Shown one piece after another: positions 7,891 through 14,737 of a stretch of 64,000 nt of DNA. The notes under the pieces were generated by a model, which saw only the letters and a list, made by a program, of their open reading frames with translations, ran no database searches and was not told where the DNA came from. The position numbers and the translations under genes are program-made. Each line of letters starts with the position of its first letter. Position 1 is the first letter of the stretch. This stretch comes from an uncultured Prevotella sp. (GTDB taxonomy: Bacteria > Bacteroidota > Bacteroidia > Bacteroidales > Bacteroidaceae): contig CAJODK010000012.1 in assembly GCA_905233245.1 (NCBI GenBank), forward strand, positions 16,359 to 80,358, given 5' to 3'.

Positions 7891-9012
7891 TTATACTATT
7901 GGTAAGTTATTATCCACTTGACAATATTCACAATCCTTTAGGTATTCTGGTACTTCTAATGTTATAACACCTGGCTTGTAAACTACAACTTTTTTATTAT
8001 GCTCTTTGAAATAATTTACTTCACGCTCAGTATATTGTGAAAGAATAGCATTATCAGTCATCACATAAAGTAATACGTCCGATTGGTCCATACGTAGTTC
8101 CAGTGCAGGCCAAGTATCTTCGTTTTGATTTTTTCGATTCAACATTACACCGTCATTAACCCAATCAATATAAACCACCTTGCCAAGACTATTCAAGTGT
8201 CTTTTAATATTAAGGAGTTCCTTCGCATCAAGAGAACTGTGGGAAAGGAACACATCAAATCTCTGATAGAGCAACTCTTGATTATCATACAGCAGATGAA
8301 GAAGTTCCGTAGGATTTTTCTTAATATCAATTGGCTTTAGCGCAGATTTCTTTCTTTTGCCCTTCCTTTCTCTTGCCAACCAAGGGCGTTCGCCCATGCG
8401 CAATAAAGATTTATAGGCTACCACGCGAAGGTCATAATTCTTGTCACAAGCATTAACTTTTTCCAAGAATGCAACGGTTTCCCTACATTTAAATTGTGCC
8501 GCCTCTATCAAAATAAGGTAACGAGCATTAATGTTGAGCGTATCACGTTTGCGCACATCAAAATAGGTTTTTACCAAAGCATTTATATATGGAGGACAGA
8601 CATCCTGTACATGAACAAGATTTTCTGCATTTTTTTTGCTACGTTCATTCATCTTCCTTGTAGCGTTATTCTTGAGTTCATGCTTGAACGTATTTATTTC
8701 TTCATCTGACAGTGTACGTTTATTCACGCGTTTAATTTTTGCATTTCGCTCCAGGAATTTTTCTGGAGTTGAAAAGGACACTGTTCTAAGATTTTTCTTC
8801 TTTCTTCGTATATAATCGTTCTTACGACTATTGCAATAATAACAGATATCCTCCCATGTGTAAGGGAAATATTCTTTAAATGCTTCAAGGTAATCCTGAA
8901 AGCTAAATCCAACAGGAAGAATATTCACAAGTTTTTTGGATAAGATTGCGAGATGAAACCCTTTTAGTACAATTTTCTCTCTATAATATTGCCTTCGATA
9001 GTAAATTGACAT
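7891..9012 (-). CDS. TIR-domain protein, candidate NAD-consuming immune sensor
   Basis: 373 residues from ATG 9012; a TTG at 9039 would add 9 residues. Residues 1-250 are basic and helical with no family I can name; 160-210 (NARYLILIEAAQFKCRETVA) looks alpha-helical, possibly repeat-like. The C-terminal third is a TIR domain: FDVFLSHSSLDAKE (252-265, strand A and BB-loop side), VVYIDWVND, LELRMDQSDVLLYVMTDNAI, then SQYTEREVNYF, where Glu331 in the S-x-Y-x-x-x-E pattern corresponds to the catalytic Glu of NADase TIRs, and KKVVVYKPG. TIR proteins in bacteria typically hydrolyse or cyclise NAD on phage infection, as in Thoeris. The gene pairs with the membrane protein at 7263-7886. Its codon use is A/T-rich, unlike flanking core genes. 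Confidence 0.75.
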   Translation of the reverse strand: MSIYYRRQYYREKIVLKGFHLAILSKKLVNILPVGFSFQDYLEAFKEYFPYTWEDICYYCNSRKNDYIRRKKKNLRTVSFSTPEKFLERNAKIKRVNKRTLSDEEINTFKHELKNNATRKMNERSKKNAENLVHVQDVCPPYINALVKTYFDVRKRDTLNINARYLILIEAAQFKCRETVAFLEKVNACDKNYDLRVVAYKSLLRMGERPWLARERKGKRKKSALKPIDIKKNPTELLHLLYDNQELLYQRFDVFLSHSSLDAKELLNIKRHLNSLGKVVYIDWVNDGVMLNRKNQNEDTWPALELRMDQSDVLLYVMTDNAILSQYTEREVNYFKEHNKKVVVYKPGVITLEVPEYLKDCEYCQVDNNLPIV

Positions 9013-9070
9013 TATATTATTGTTTAAGGAGTTACTCAACTTGTTTTATAATAGTCTTAGGTTTTAATCA

Positions 9071-9105
9071 TTCAGCCCCACCCCTGTAGTGAGGGTGGGG
9101 CTGAA
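9071..9105. terminator. Strong hairpin after the peptide gene
   Basis: TTCAGCCCCACCC (9071-9083) pairs with GGGTGGGGCTGAA (9093-9105): 13 bp with a 9-nt loop. Neither side has a long T-run, so it may act as a bidirectional or processing hairpin rather than a classical terminator. Confidence 0.6.
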
Positions 9106-9130
9106 ATATACATTTATTGATGATTGTTGA

Positions 9131-9301
9131 TTACTCGAAGTCCCCTTCGAAGTCGTCCTCAAACTCTGCATCCATGGAGAGAGTTCCACCTGGTGTTGGT
9201 GTAGTTGATGGTGTCTCATTCATGCCCATTGATGTACACACCATGTTTGTAAGCTTAATTTCTACAGCCTTAACAGAAGGCTCGATATATTCTTTTTTCA
9301 T
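9131..9301 (-). CDS. 56-residue peptide with acidic AEFEDDF tail
   Basis: ATG 9301 to TAA 9131. The peptide begins MKKEYIEPSVKAVEIKL, has a Thr/Pro-rich middle (ETPSTTPTPGG) and ends DAEFEDDFEGDFE. There is no signal peptide or membrane segment. It follows the secreted protein gene (9344-11140) by 42 nt and is followed by a hairpin at 9071-9105, so the two probably form one transcript. A second peptide with the same plan (MK-N-Y-P at the start, AEFEDDFE at the end) lies directly behind a pectate lyase at 53234-53383. Short Bacteroidota ORFs beginning MKK-x-Y-x-x-P are familiar to me as hypothetical proteins; I know no function. The shared start and end under different middles argue that it is a real gene. 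Confidence 0.75.
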   Translation of the reverse strand: MKKEYIEPSVKAVEIKLTNMVCTSMGMNETPSTTPTPGGTLSMDAEFEDDFEGDFE

Positions 9302-9343
9302 TTCGTCTCTGAATTTTTAAAGATTAATACTAAGTCTTCTTTT

Positions 9344-11140
9344 TTATTTTACCTGCTGACCAACAACGTTGAAGTTGCCAATGAAGAGCTGACCGTTCTT
9401 GATTACCTTAACTGGAGCCACTGCCTCAGCCTTAGTCTCAGCCACAGCCTCTACTGCTGTAGCATCAGCAAACTCTGCTGGGAGAGCGTCAGTGCCACCT
9501 GCTGCAACCTGAACGTACGCCTTGTGAGCAGGGATACATTTGTAAGTATTATTTGTTACCTTAGTAAAGCCAACGTTATCACCATCCTTAAAGAGTACGT
9601 AGTAGCTATCTGTCTCTTTTTCTATCACATTGCTATCGCTATCTGTGCCAGATATAGAAGAAGTGGCAGTACCAGCCTCGGTAGTCTCAGAGAAGGTATA
9701 TGAACCAGCTGTACCCTGAAGAACAACACCCGTGTTAGCAGGGATGATGCCATCAGTAATCTCCGTCATTGTAACTGCTGTGCCAGCAGCATTCAGTGCT
9801 CCTGTATAAGCCGTCACACCACTAGGTATCTCAACTGCATAAGGCAGAGCAAGTGTTGCATAGCCTGCGCTTCCGATAGACATGGTGTAAGAGTTTTCGT
9901 TGCCATAAACAACCTTGAAGCCATAGATACCCATATCGCTATCACCTGTATTTGAGATATTTACCTTGGTAAGACCTGTTCCTGTAATAGCATAATATAC
10001 AGCATCCAGATAACCGCCCATATTGTAGCCAATCTTCTCAATATCAACATTCTTATTGTAATCAACGCCAGTAGAAACGCCAAAACCACGGAGAGAGTTG
10101 TTACTGTTACTCGTCACATACACGACAATGTTACATGGAGCGTTTACAATAAAGGAGAAATAACGGGTATCATTTCTTGAACCACCTCCAAACTGAAGAC
10201 GTTTGGTGAAAGATATACCATCTACGCTAGCACTTGATTCAGGAAAATTAACTGAACCTACATACACACCATCTTTGGTACTACTTGCTGCCCAGCCGTT
10301 CTCACTGAAATTAAATGTAGAGGTTGTTGCGATGCAGTACTTTGCACTGAATGAAGTTACGTCAGAGTCAGTCATGCCACTCTTTACAGCATAAGCCTTA
10401 ACGGTGCAGTCTGCTGTTATTACAGGTTTGTTGGTAGCGTCATATACGTTACTTGTTGTGCTTGGAGCAGTGCCATCAGTGGTGTAATAGATAGTAGCAC
10501 CATCTGCAGCAGTCATAGTGATAGTGTTCTCACTCTGAGAAATCTCTGGAGCATCCAGAACAGAAGCATCTGCGCGAGTAACGACAATGGTCAGGATGTT
10601 AGTACGAGTAGCACTCTCCAACCCCATCTGACGTCCAAAGAATAAAGAGTCTGCGTCTGCAGTCAGAGTGTACTCTGTTGCTTCTGGGGTGCCTGCAGTT
10701 CTTTTGCCATCAGTAGCAGTCCAATCGGCGAGTTTATTTGGGGATGCAGGGGTTTCTGTATTGAAAGTGTACAGACTAATAACTCCCACCTTAGTTTCAT
10801 CACTGTTATTGATATAACTACTAATAGAAATCTTGTCACCAGTCTTGAAGCCACCTTCAATCTCAAGTTTGAGACAGTTGTTAATGTACTGATTTGGCTC
10901 ATCACCTGCAACAGCCAAACTGTTTGGACACGTGATTGTACCATTAGGTGTGGTACCACCGTTGTTGTACTTCTGACCTTTGTAGTTTTTTTGCACGGTT
11001 CCACGGATTGTAGCAACAACACCCTTAGCTGTGTTGATATTCTCTGTTCCGTCAACATAGGAATAGAGGACAACATCTGTTGCCTTTGCTCCGATGACTA
11101 TCGTCATCAAGAGCGCGAAAATAGATAAAATCTTTTTCAT
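9344..11140 (-). CDS. Secreted surface protein with chitobiase-like domain
   Basis: 598 residues. Signal peptide MKKILSIFALLMTIVIGAKA. Residues about 20-190 form a beta-rich domain of unknown type (VDGTENINTAKGVVATIRGT). About 195-270 resembles the chitobiase/beta-hexosaminidase C-terminal domain (ATIYYTTDGTAPSTTSNVYD, TVKAYAVKSGMTDSDV), a carbohydrate- or surface-associated module. A further beta domain follows (RYFSFIVNAPCNIVVYVTSN). The end, VIKNGQLFIGNFNVVGQQVK, is the short conserved tail seen on many Prevotella exported proteins and may be a secretion or anchoring signal. No catalytic motif is seen; an adhesin or glycan-binding role is inference. The 56-residue peptide gene lies downstream in the same orientation. 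Confidence 0.7.
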   Translation of the reverse strand: MKKILSIFALLMTIVIGAKATDVVLYSYVDGTENINTAKGVVATIRGTVQKNYKGQKYNNGGTTPNGTITCPNSLAVAGDEPNQYINNCLKLEIEGGFKTGDKISISSYINNSDETKVGVISLYTFNTETPASPNKLADWTATDGKRTAGTPEATEYTLTADADSLFFGRQMGLESATRTNILTIVVTRADASVLDAPEISQSENTITMTAADGATIYYTTDGTAPSTTSNVYDATNKPVITADCTVKAYAVKSGMTDSDVTSFSAKYCIATTSTFNFSENGWAASSTKDGVYVGSVNFPESSASVDGISFTKRLQFGGGSRNDTRYFSFIVNAPCNIVVYVTSNSNNSLRGFGVSTGVDYNKNVDIEKIGYNMGGYLDAVYYAITGTGLTKVNISNTGDSDMGIYGFKVVYGNENSYTMSIGSAGYATLALPYAVEIPSGVTAYTGALNAAGTAVTMTEITDGIIPANTGVVLQGTAGSYTFSETTEAGTATSSISGTDSDSNVIEKETDSYYVLFKDGDNVGFTKVTNNTYKCIPAHKAYVQVAAGGTDALPAEFADATAVEAVAETKAEAVAPVKVIKNGQLFIGNFNVVGQQVK

Positions 11141-11299
11141 TTGTTTAATAATTTAGTTTGTTAAATAAAATGAGTAAATTTGTTTTGTTTAATCTGTTTC
11201 TTTCTGTTTTTTTGTTAATCTGTTTTGTTACATTATTATATAAAGATTATATTTCGCTATTTAGCATCTTTTTTATCTACTCCGTTAATGATTCTATAT

Positions 11300-12055
11300 T
11301 TAATTAGAAAATTTGAAAGAATCGTTTTTGTATATAGGTTGTTCTGTCCGTTCTCCTTTGTGACAAAGACTGTAACACCTATATTCAACACTTAAGATAT
11401 TTTTTTCATCTTTAGTCTTTTTGGCTATTTCGTCAAGCTTCTTTTCTTTTATATTCTGAACAGTTCCTTCATCTGAGGATTCTACTATTTGCAAGAAATA
11501 GCGTTGCGCATTTTCGCCACTTTCTTTTATATTTGTGAGCTTCACAAAGTCTTTTTCATAATCTACTATATCTGGATTCCCTGCCTTAAACTCAATCAAC
11601 GCTACGATTTCCTGATTATCATAGATTACTAAATCTATATTGCCAGACTCGCCATATTTCGTAATGCATGGAACACTAGCATCCAATCCCCATTCATTAC
11701 TGGTGTTTCCTTTGGAGAAAAGGTACTTGTCTTTTGTTGGCGTTTCAACAGAATAGCAAAAACTAGAATCGTTGCATAATTCATTGAATGCCTCCACAAA
11801 GGCAAAGCGAAATTCTTGCTCACTTAAACGTAACTTACCCTTTGCTACAACATTACCTTTTGCATCCTCAATATCTCTGTATCTTGGAACTGTAATCGAT
11901 GTTCGCTCTCCATTATCGAAAGAAAGATTCCCCTTTGCTCTAAAATAAGCACACTGAACCTTCTGAAAAGCTTTTTGGATAAGCCTTTCCATAAGTGCAC
12001 TTATGTCGTTACAACATTCTATCATTTCTTTGCTATGCTTGCGCGCGTATATCAT
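11300..12055 (-). CDS. PD-(D/E)XK nuclease-like protein
   Basis: 251 residues, no signal peptide. The core GNIDLVIYD ... IVALIEFKAGN supplies Asp141, Glu155 and Lys157 in the D-x(n)-E-x-K spacing of the PD-(D/E)XK fold, with helices on both sides (LSEQEFRFAFVEAFNEL before, DYEKDFVKLTNIKES after). That fold serves restriction enzymes, repair nucleases and some inactive binding proteins. I cannot name a family. It lies alone between the secreted-protein gene and the structured RNA, close to the TIR/kinase genes, which suggests a defence or mobile-element origin. No methyltransferase or helicase partner is visible. Codon use is A/T-rich like the TIR unit. The catalytic triad is seen; the function is inferred. 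Confidence 0.5.
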   Translation of the reverse strand: MIYARKHSKEMIECCNDISALMERLIQKAFQKVQCAYFRAKGNLSFDNGERTSITVPRYRDIEDAKGNVVAKGKLRLSEQEFRFAFVEAFNELCNDSSFCYSVETPTKDKYLFSKGNTSNEWGLDASVPCITKYGESGNIDLVIYDNQEIVALIEFKAGNPDIVDYEKDFVKLTNIKESGENAQRYFLQIVESSDEGTVQNIKEKKLDEIAKKTKDEKNILSVEYRCYSLCHKGERTEQPIYKNDSFKFSN

Positions 12056-12313
12056 ATGTATCTTGTCGCCTCACATTGCTGCTTGGCTGGTTGAACTTCT
12101 CTAAAAGCTCTCCCGACTCTCACGAGCAAGGAGAGTAATCAACTTTATTAACTAATTAATTTATTAACATGCCCCCCATGAAAGGGGAGGCTTATGAAAA
12201 AATTATCTCACCCTCGCGGGCTTTAGGACTCACCCCCGGCCCCTCTCTATGAACGAGGGGAGAGGATAGTTTCTTTCTTCCAGTATGTCAAAATGGTGAT
12301 TACGTAAGTGCAC
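12056..12313. other. Gene-free interval with G/C-rich palindromes
   Basis: No supportable gene. It contains a CCCCCC...GGGGAGG inverted repeat (12171-12190) and the dispersed palindromic element at 12228-12265. Confidence 0.6.
12228..12265. repeat. Dispersed palindromic G/C-rich element
   Basis: ACTCACCCCCGGCCCCTCTC then GAGGGGAGAGG after a short loop. Same design as the elements in gltB and in the TPR gene: a C-rich arm, a CCGG-type or TTGGGG-type shoulder and a G-rich arm. Confidence 0.6.
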
Positions 12314-12567
12314 AAAAAAAGCGCAGGTTCTCACCATACGCATCTCAGGTCTAGCACAACCTACTATCTCTATGGTTTACACCTACGCTAGAAGCGCGGT
12401 GCTCTCATCGAGATAGTTATAGGCAAGTCGTCAGAAGACAACTGTCCTACGATTTGCCCGTTATTTTCGCTCTTTCGAGGTGCTAGTTCGAGATGCGATT
12501 TGAGCAATCTAATATGTATGCAAATTGGCTCTTTCGTGCCCGCGCATGGGCATATTACGCCAATATA
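12314..12567 (-). ncRNA. Structured small RNA with own promoter and terminator, family not recognised
   Basis: A gene-free stretch that folds extensively on the minus strand. Closing stem A: 12539-12545 with 12321-12327 (7 bp, one G-U), followed directly by seven U (12320-12314), like an intrinsic terminator. Hairpin E: 12502-12508 with 12524-12531, one bulge. Long-range stem B: 12490-12497 with 12339-12346 (8 bp) and 12480-12486 with 12351-12357 (7 bp). Inside B lie hairpin C, 12410-12417 with 12363-12370 (8 bp), capped by CACC/GGTG and CGCT/AGCG; hairpin D, 12449-12458 with 12422-12431; and a CTC-GAAA-GAG tetraloop hairpin (12470-12479). Transcription should start near 12567 from the promoter at 12574-12604. 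It lacks signatures of RNase P RNA, tmRNA or SRP RNA; a branched form argues against a plain 6S RNA. Confidence 0.65.
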
Positions 12568-12573
12568 CAGTGG

Positions 12574-12604
12574 CAAAGTTACAACATTTCTTCGAAATGT
12601 GCAA
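12574..12604 (-). promoter_or_regulatory. Promoter of the structured RNA
   Basis: Minus strand TTG (12604-12602), 20-nt spacer, TAACTTTG (12581-12574): the same spacing and -7 box as the promoters at 5671-5702 and 6947-6978. It lies in a gene-free stretch, so it has no protein-coding target other than the RNA. Confidence 0.75.
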
Positions 12605-12971
12605 GAAAAATAAGGAAAAATTGCCACAATTTTTCCACGATACGTGAGCAGAGCTCACTACGATACGCACCAGAGGCACCGCTCCAGCTCTGTGAGCCTA
12701 CGATAACGGAAAGCACGCGCACGCGTACACGCGCGAGAATTTTGAAGAAAAAACCTACACTCCTCCACTCATATGCGGGAAGGCGCATGAATACTGGGCT
12801 GAGCGGGTGGTGGAGGATAGTGGAGAGTGGAAGTTTTTCTCCATTTACGGTTGCTTAGCGCCCATCTGCGGGTACTTAGCGCCCACGTGTGGGTGCTATG
12901 CTTCCACAGATAGGGGCATAGCGGCTACAATACGGAACAGGGGAGAATAGCTAAGCAAGGGCAGTAGGGCT
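12605..12971. other. Gene-free interval downstream of lpxH
   Basis: No supportable gene. It holds an alternating GCGCACGCGTACACGCGCG tract (around 12714-12734) and two tandem, hairpin-forming TTAGCGCCCA...GGG units (12854-12895). A 121-codon frame crossing this interval has no recognisable features. Confidence 0.5.
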
Positions 12972-13724
12972 TTAAGAAGCCCCTTCTTCGTAATTCTCCA
13001 TATATAGGTGTTCACCGTCAAAGACAGCGTAGGTGAACTGCGTAATCCAGTCTCCCAGAATCATCAGGCGTGACTGGTGGGAGAGCATCAGGTCCAATTC
13101 TATATGACGATGACCGAAGAGGAAGTAGTCGATGTCGGGGTGCTCCTTCAGGTATTCCTTGGCGAATAGCACGAGGTACTCTTTGTCCTCGCCCATATAT
13201 GGCGGCTCCTTACCGTCCTTGCGCTTGAGGCGTGAGTGCTTGGCCCACGTCAGACCAAACTTAATACCAAGGTCGGGGTGCACGAGGTCAAACATACGCT
13301 GACAGAAGCGATTGCGGAAGATGGAACGGATGAAGCGGAACTTATGGTCGGGGTCACCGAGTCCGTCACCATGGGCTAGGTAGAATGTCTTGCCCTGCAG
13401 TTCGAGTGTGACGGGTTTCTTATGGAGAATGACGCCACACTCCTCCTCCAGGTAGTGGTATGCCCAGATATCGTGATTGCCGATGAAATAATGCACCTCA
13501 ACGCCCATGTCGGTGAGTTCACTGATTTTGCCCAGGAAACGGGTGTATCCCTTGGGCACTACCTGGCGGTATTCGTACCAGAAGTCGAACATATCGCCGA
13601 GCAGGAACACGGCTTCTGCCTTGTCCTTAATCTCGTCGAGGAAATGTACCAGTCGGCGTTCCTGCATCCTCCTGTGAGGTATGGCTAAGGAACCGAGGTG
13701 AGCGTCGCTTAAAAAATAAACCAT
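12972..13724 (-). CDS. lpxH: UDP-2,3-diacylglucosamine diphosphatase (LpxH-type)
   Basis: Calcineurin-like phosphoesterase of lipid A synthesis: it cleaves UDP-2,3-diacylglucosamine to lipid X and UMP at the inner membrane face. 250 residues. Metal-binding motifs: FLSDAHLGS (DxH, residues 5-9), GDMFDFW (GDxxD, 43-49), GNHD (81-84), AHGDGLGD (117-124), FGHRHIE (GHxH, about 203-209). The family alternates between LpxH and the LpxG/LpxI solutions; the GDMFDFWYEY segment is typical of Bacteroidota LpxH. Last gene of the operon efp, glycosyltransferase, radC, DUF59 protein, lpxH; it begins 12 nt after the DUF59 gene. Confidence 0.88.
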   Translation of the reverse strand: MVYFLSDAHLGSLAIPHRRMQERRLVHFLDEIKDKAEAVFLLGDMFDFWYEYRQVVPKGYTRFLGKISELTDMGVEVHYFIGNHDIWAYHYLEEECGVILHKKPVTLELQGKTFYLAHGDGLGDPDHKFRFIRSIFRNRFCQRMFDLVHPDLGIKFGLTWAKHSRLKRKDGKEPPYMGEDKEYLVLFAKEYLKEHPDIDYFLFGHRHIELDLMLSHQSRLMILGDWITQFTYAVFDGEHLYMENYEEGAS

Positions 13725-13736
13725 AGGGTCACTCCT

Positions 13737-14057
13737 TTATTCAAATCCTAACTCTATACGTGCTTCTTCTGTCATCATACTCTTGTCCCATTCCGGTTCG
13801 AAGACCATGTTGACAGTGGCAGAGGTGACGCCCTTGACGGCTGACACCTTGGAGCGCACATCCTCAATGATATAGTCGGCAGCGGGACATGACGGTGCCG
13901 TGAAGGTCATATCGATGTCGAGAGCTCCGTCATCGGCGAGGTCTATCTTGTAGATAAGGCCAAGGTCATAGATATTGACTGGTATCTCGGGGTCGAAGAC
14001 TGTCTTGAGGACTTCTATGATACGCTGTTCTGTTTCGTTTTTTTCTTGTATATTCAT
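13737..14057 (-). CDS. DUF59/MIP18-family Fe-S assembly protein (SufT-like)
   Basis: 106 residues of the MIP18 family: ERIIEVLKTVFDPEIPVN-type N-terminal helix (here EQRIIEVLKTVFDPEIPVN), IYDLGLIYKIDL, MTFTAPSCPAADYI with the conserved Cys, then VKGVTSATVNMVFEPEWD. Members (SufT, PaaD, Cia2 relatives) help mature iron-sulphur proteins; in Bacteroidota this single-domain form often stands apart from the suf operon. Starts inside the radC stop (4-nt ATGA-type overlap), so the two are translationally coupled. Role in Fe-S assembly is family knowledge; the client protein is unknown. Confidence 0.85.
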   Translation of the reverse strand: MNIQEKNETEQRIIEVLKTVFDPEIPVNIYDLGLIYKIDLADDGALDIDMTFTAPSCPAADYIIEDVRSKVSAVKGVTSATVNMVFEPEWDKSMMTEEARIELGFE

Positions 14058-14734
14058 ATCTTATTATTGTCTCTGAACGAGTAATACTGGCCATCGGTGA
14101 TGATGACATGGTCGAGGAAATGGATGCGCATGGTGCGACATGCCTCGCTGATTTTCTTTGTCAGCATCTCGTCGTCACGGCTGGGGCTGAGGTTTCCGCT
14201 GGGGTGATTGTGGGCGAGAGCGATGACGGTGGCATTGTTGAGCAGGGCTTCCTTCATGACGAGGCGCACATCAACGGCGGTCTCGGTGATGCCTCCGTGA
14301 GAGAGGCGCAGGGTCTTTATCTCCTTGTAACCCTGATTCATCAGTATGAGGTAGGACTCTTCCACGTCCAGGTCCCTCATGCGGGGCCATAGGTGGGTGT
14401 ATATGTCTCGTGAATTGACAAACTTGCGACGCTCCGGCATCTCCGTTCCCTCGCGACGCTTACCCAGTTCACAGGCTGCGAGTATGGTGATGGCCTTTGC
14501 CTCTCCTATGCCATTGTAGCCCATGAGTTGAGGGAGGGACATCTTGCTGAGCTGAGCGAGATTGTTGTCGCAGTCGCTGAGTACATGTTTCATCAGATCC
14601 ACAGCGCTCTCCTCCTGATTGCCCGAGCCGATGAGTATGGCGAGGAGTTCGGCATTAGACAGTGCCTCTGCTCCGAGCCTCATGAGTTTTTCACGTGGTC
14701 GGTCTGCTTCATCCCATTTCTTTATCCCCTCCAT
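14054..14734 (-). CDS. radC: RadC family JAB-domain protein
   Basis: 226 residues. N-terminal helix-hairpin-helix-like part (DRPREKLMRLGAEALSNAEL, GIGEAKAITILAACELGKR) followed by the JAB/MPN domain: LILMNQGYKEI, GGITETAVDVR, then the metal motif AHNHPSGNLSPSRDD (His-x-His-x10-Asp), all ligands present. RadC was named for radiation sensitivity, but the biochemical role of the widespread chromosomal form is still unclear; a metallo-isopeptidase or DNA-processing role is possible. Full length, 3 nt downstream of the glycosyltransferase gene, overlapping the DUF59 gene by 4 nt. Confidence 0.92.
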   Translation of the reverse strand: MEGIKKWDEADRPREKLMRLGAEALSNAELLAILIGSGNQEESAVDLMKHVLSDCDNNLAQLSKMSLPQLMGYNGIGEAKAITILAACELGKRREGTEMPERRKFVNSRDIYTHLWPRMRDLDVEESYLILMNQGYKEIKTLRLSHGGITETAVDVRLVMKEALLNNATVIALAHNHPSGNLSPSRDDEMLTKKISEACRTMRIHFLDHVIITDGQYYSFRDNNKI

Positions 14735-14737
14735 TCC

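Noticed and set aside
12314-12567. Assignment of the structured RNA to RNase P RNA, tmRNA, SRP RNA or 6S RNA
   Set aside because: The conserved sequence signatures of the first three are absent, and the branched multi-helix form does not fit a single long 6S-type hairpin with a central bubble; left unassigned.
12493-12858. A 121-codon plus-strand frame over the structured RNA promoter and downstream spacer
   Set aside because: Arg/Thr-rich translation without family features, no promoter in that direction, and it conflicts with the RNA evidence.
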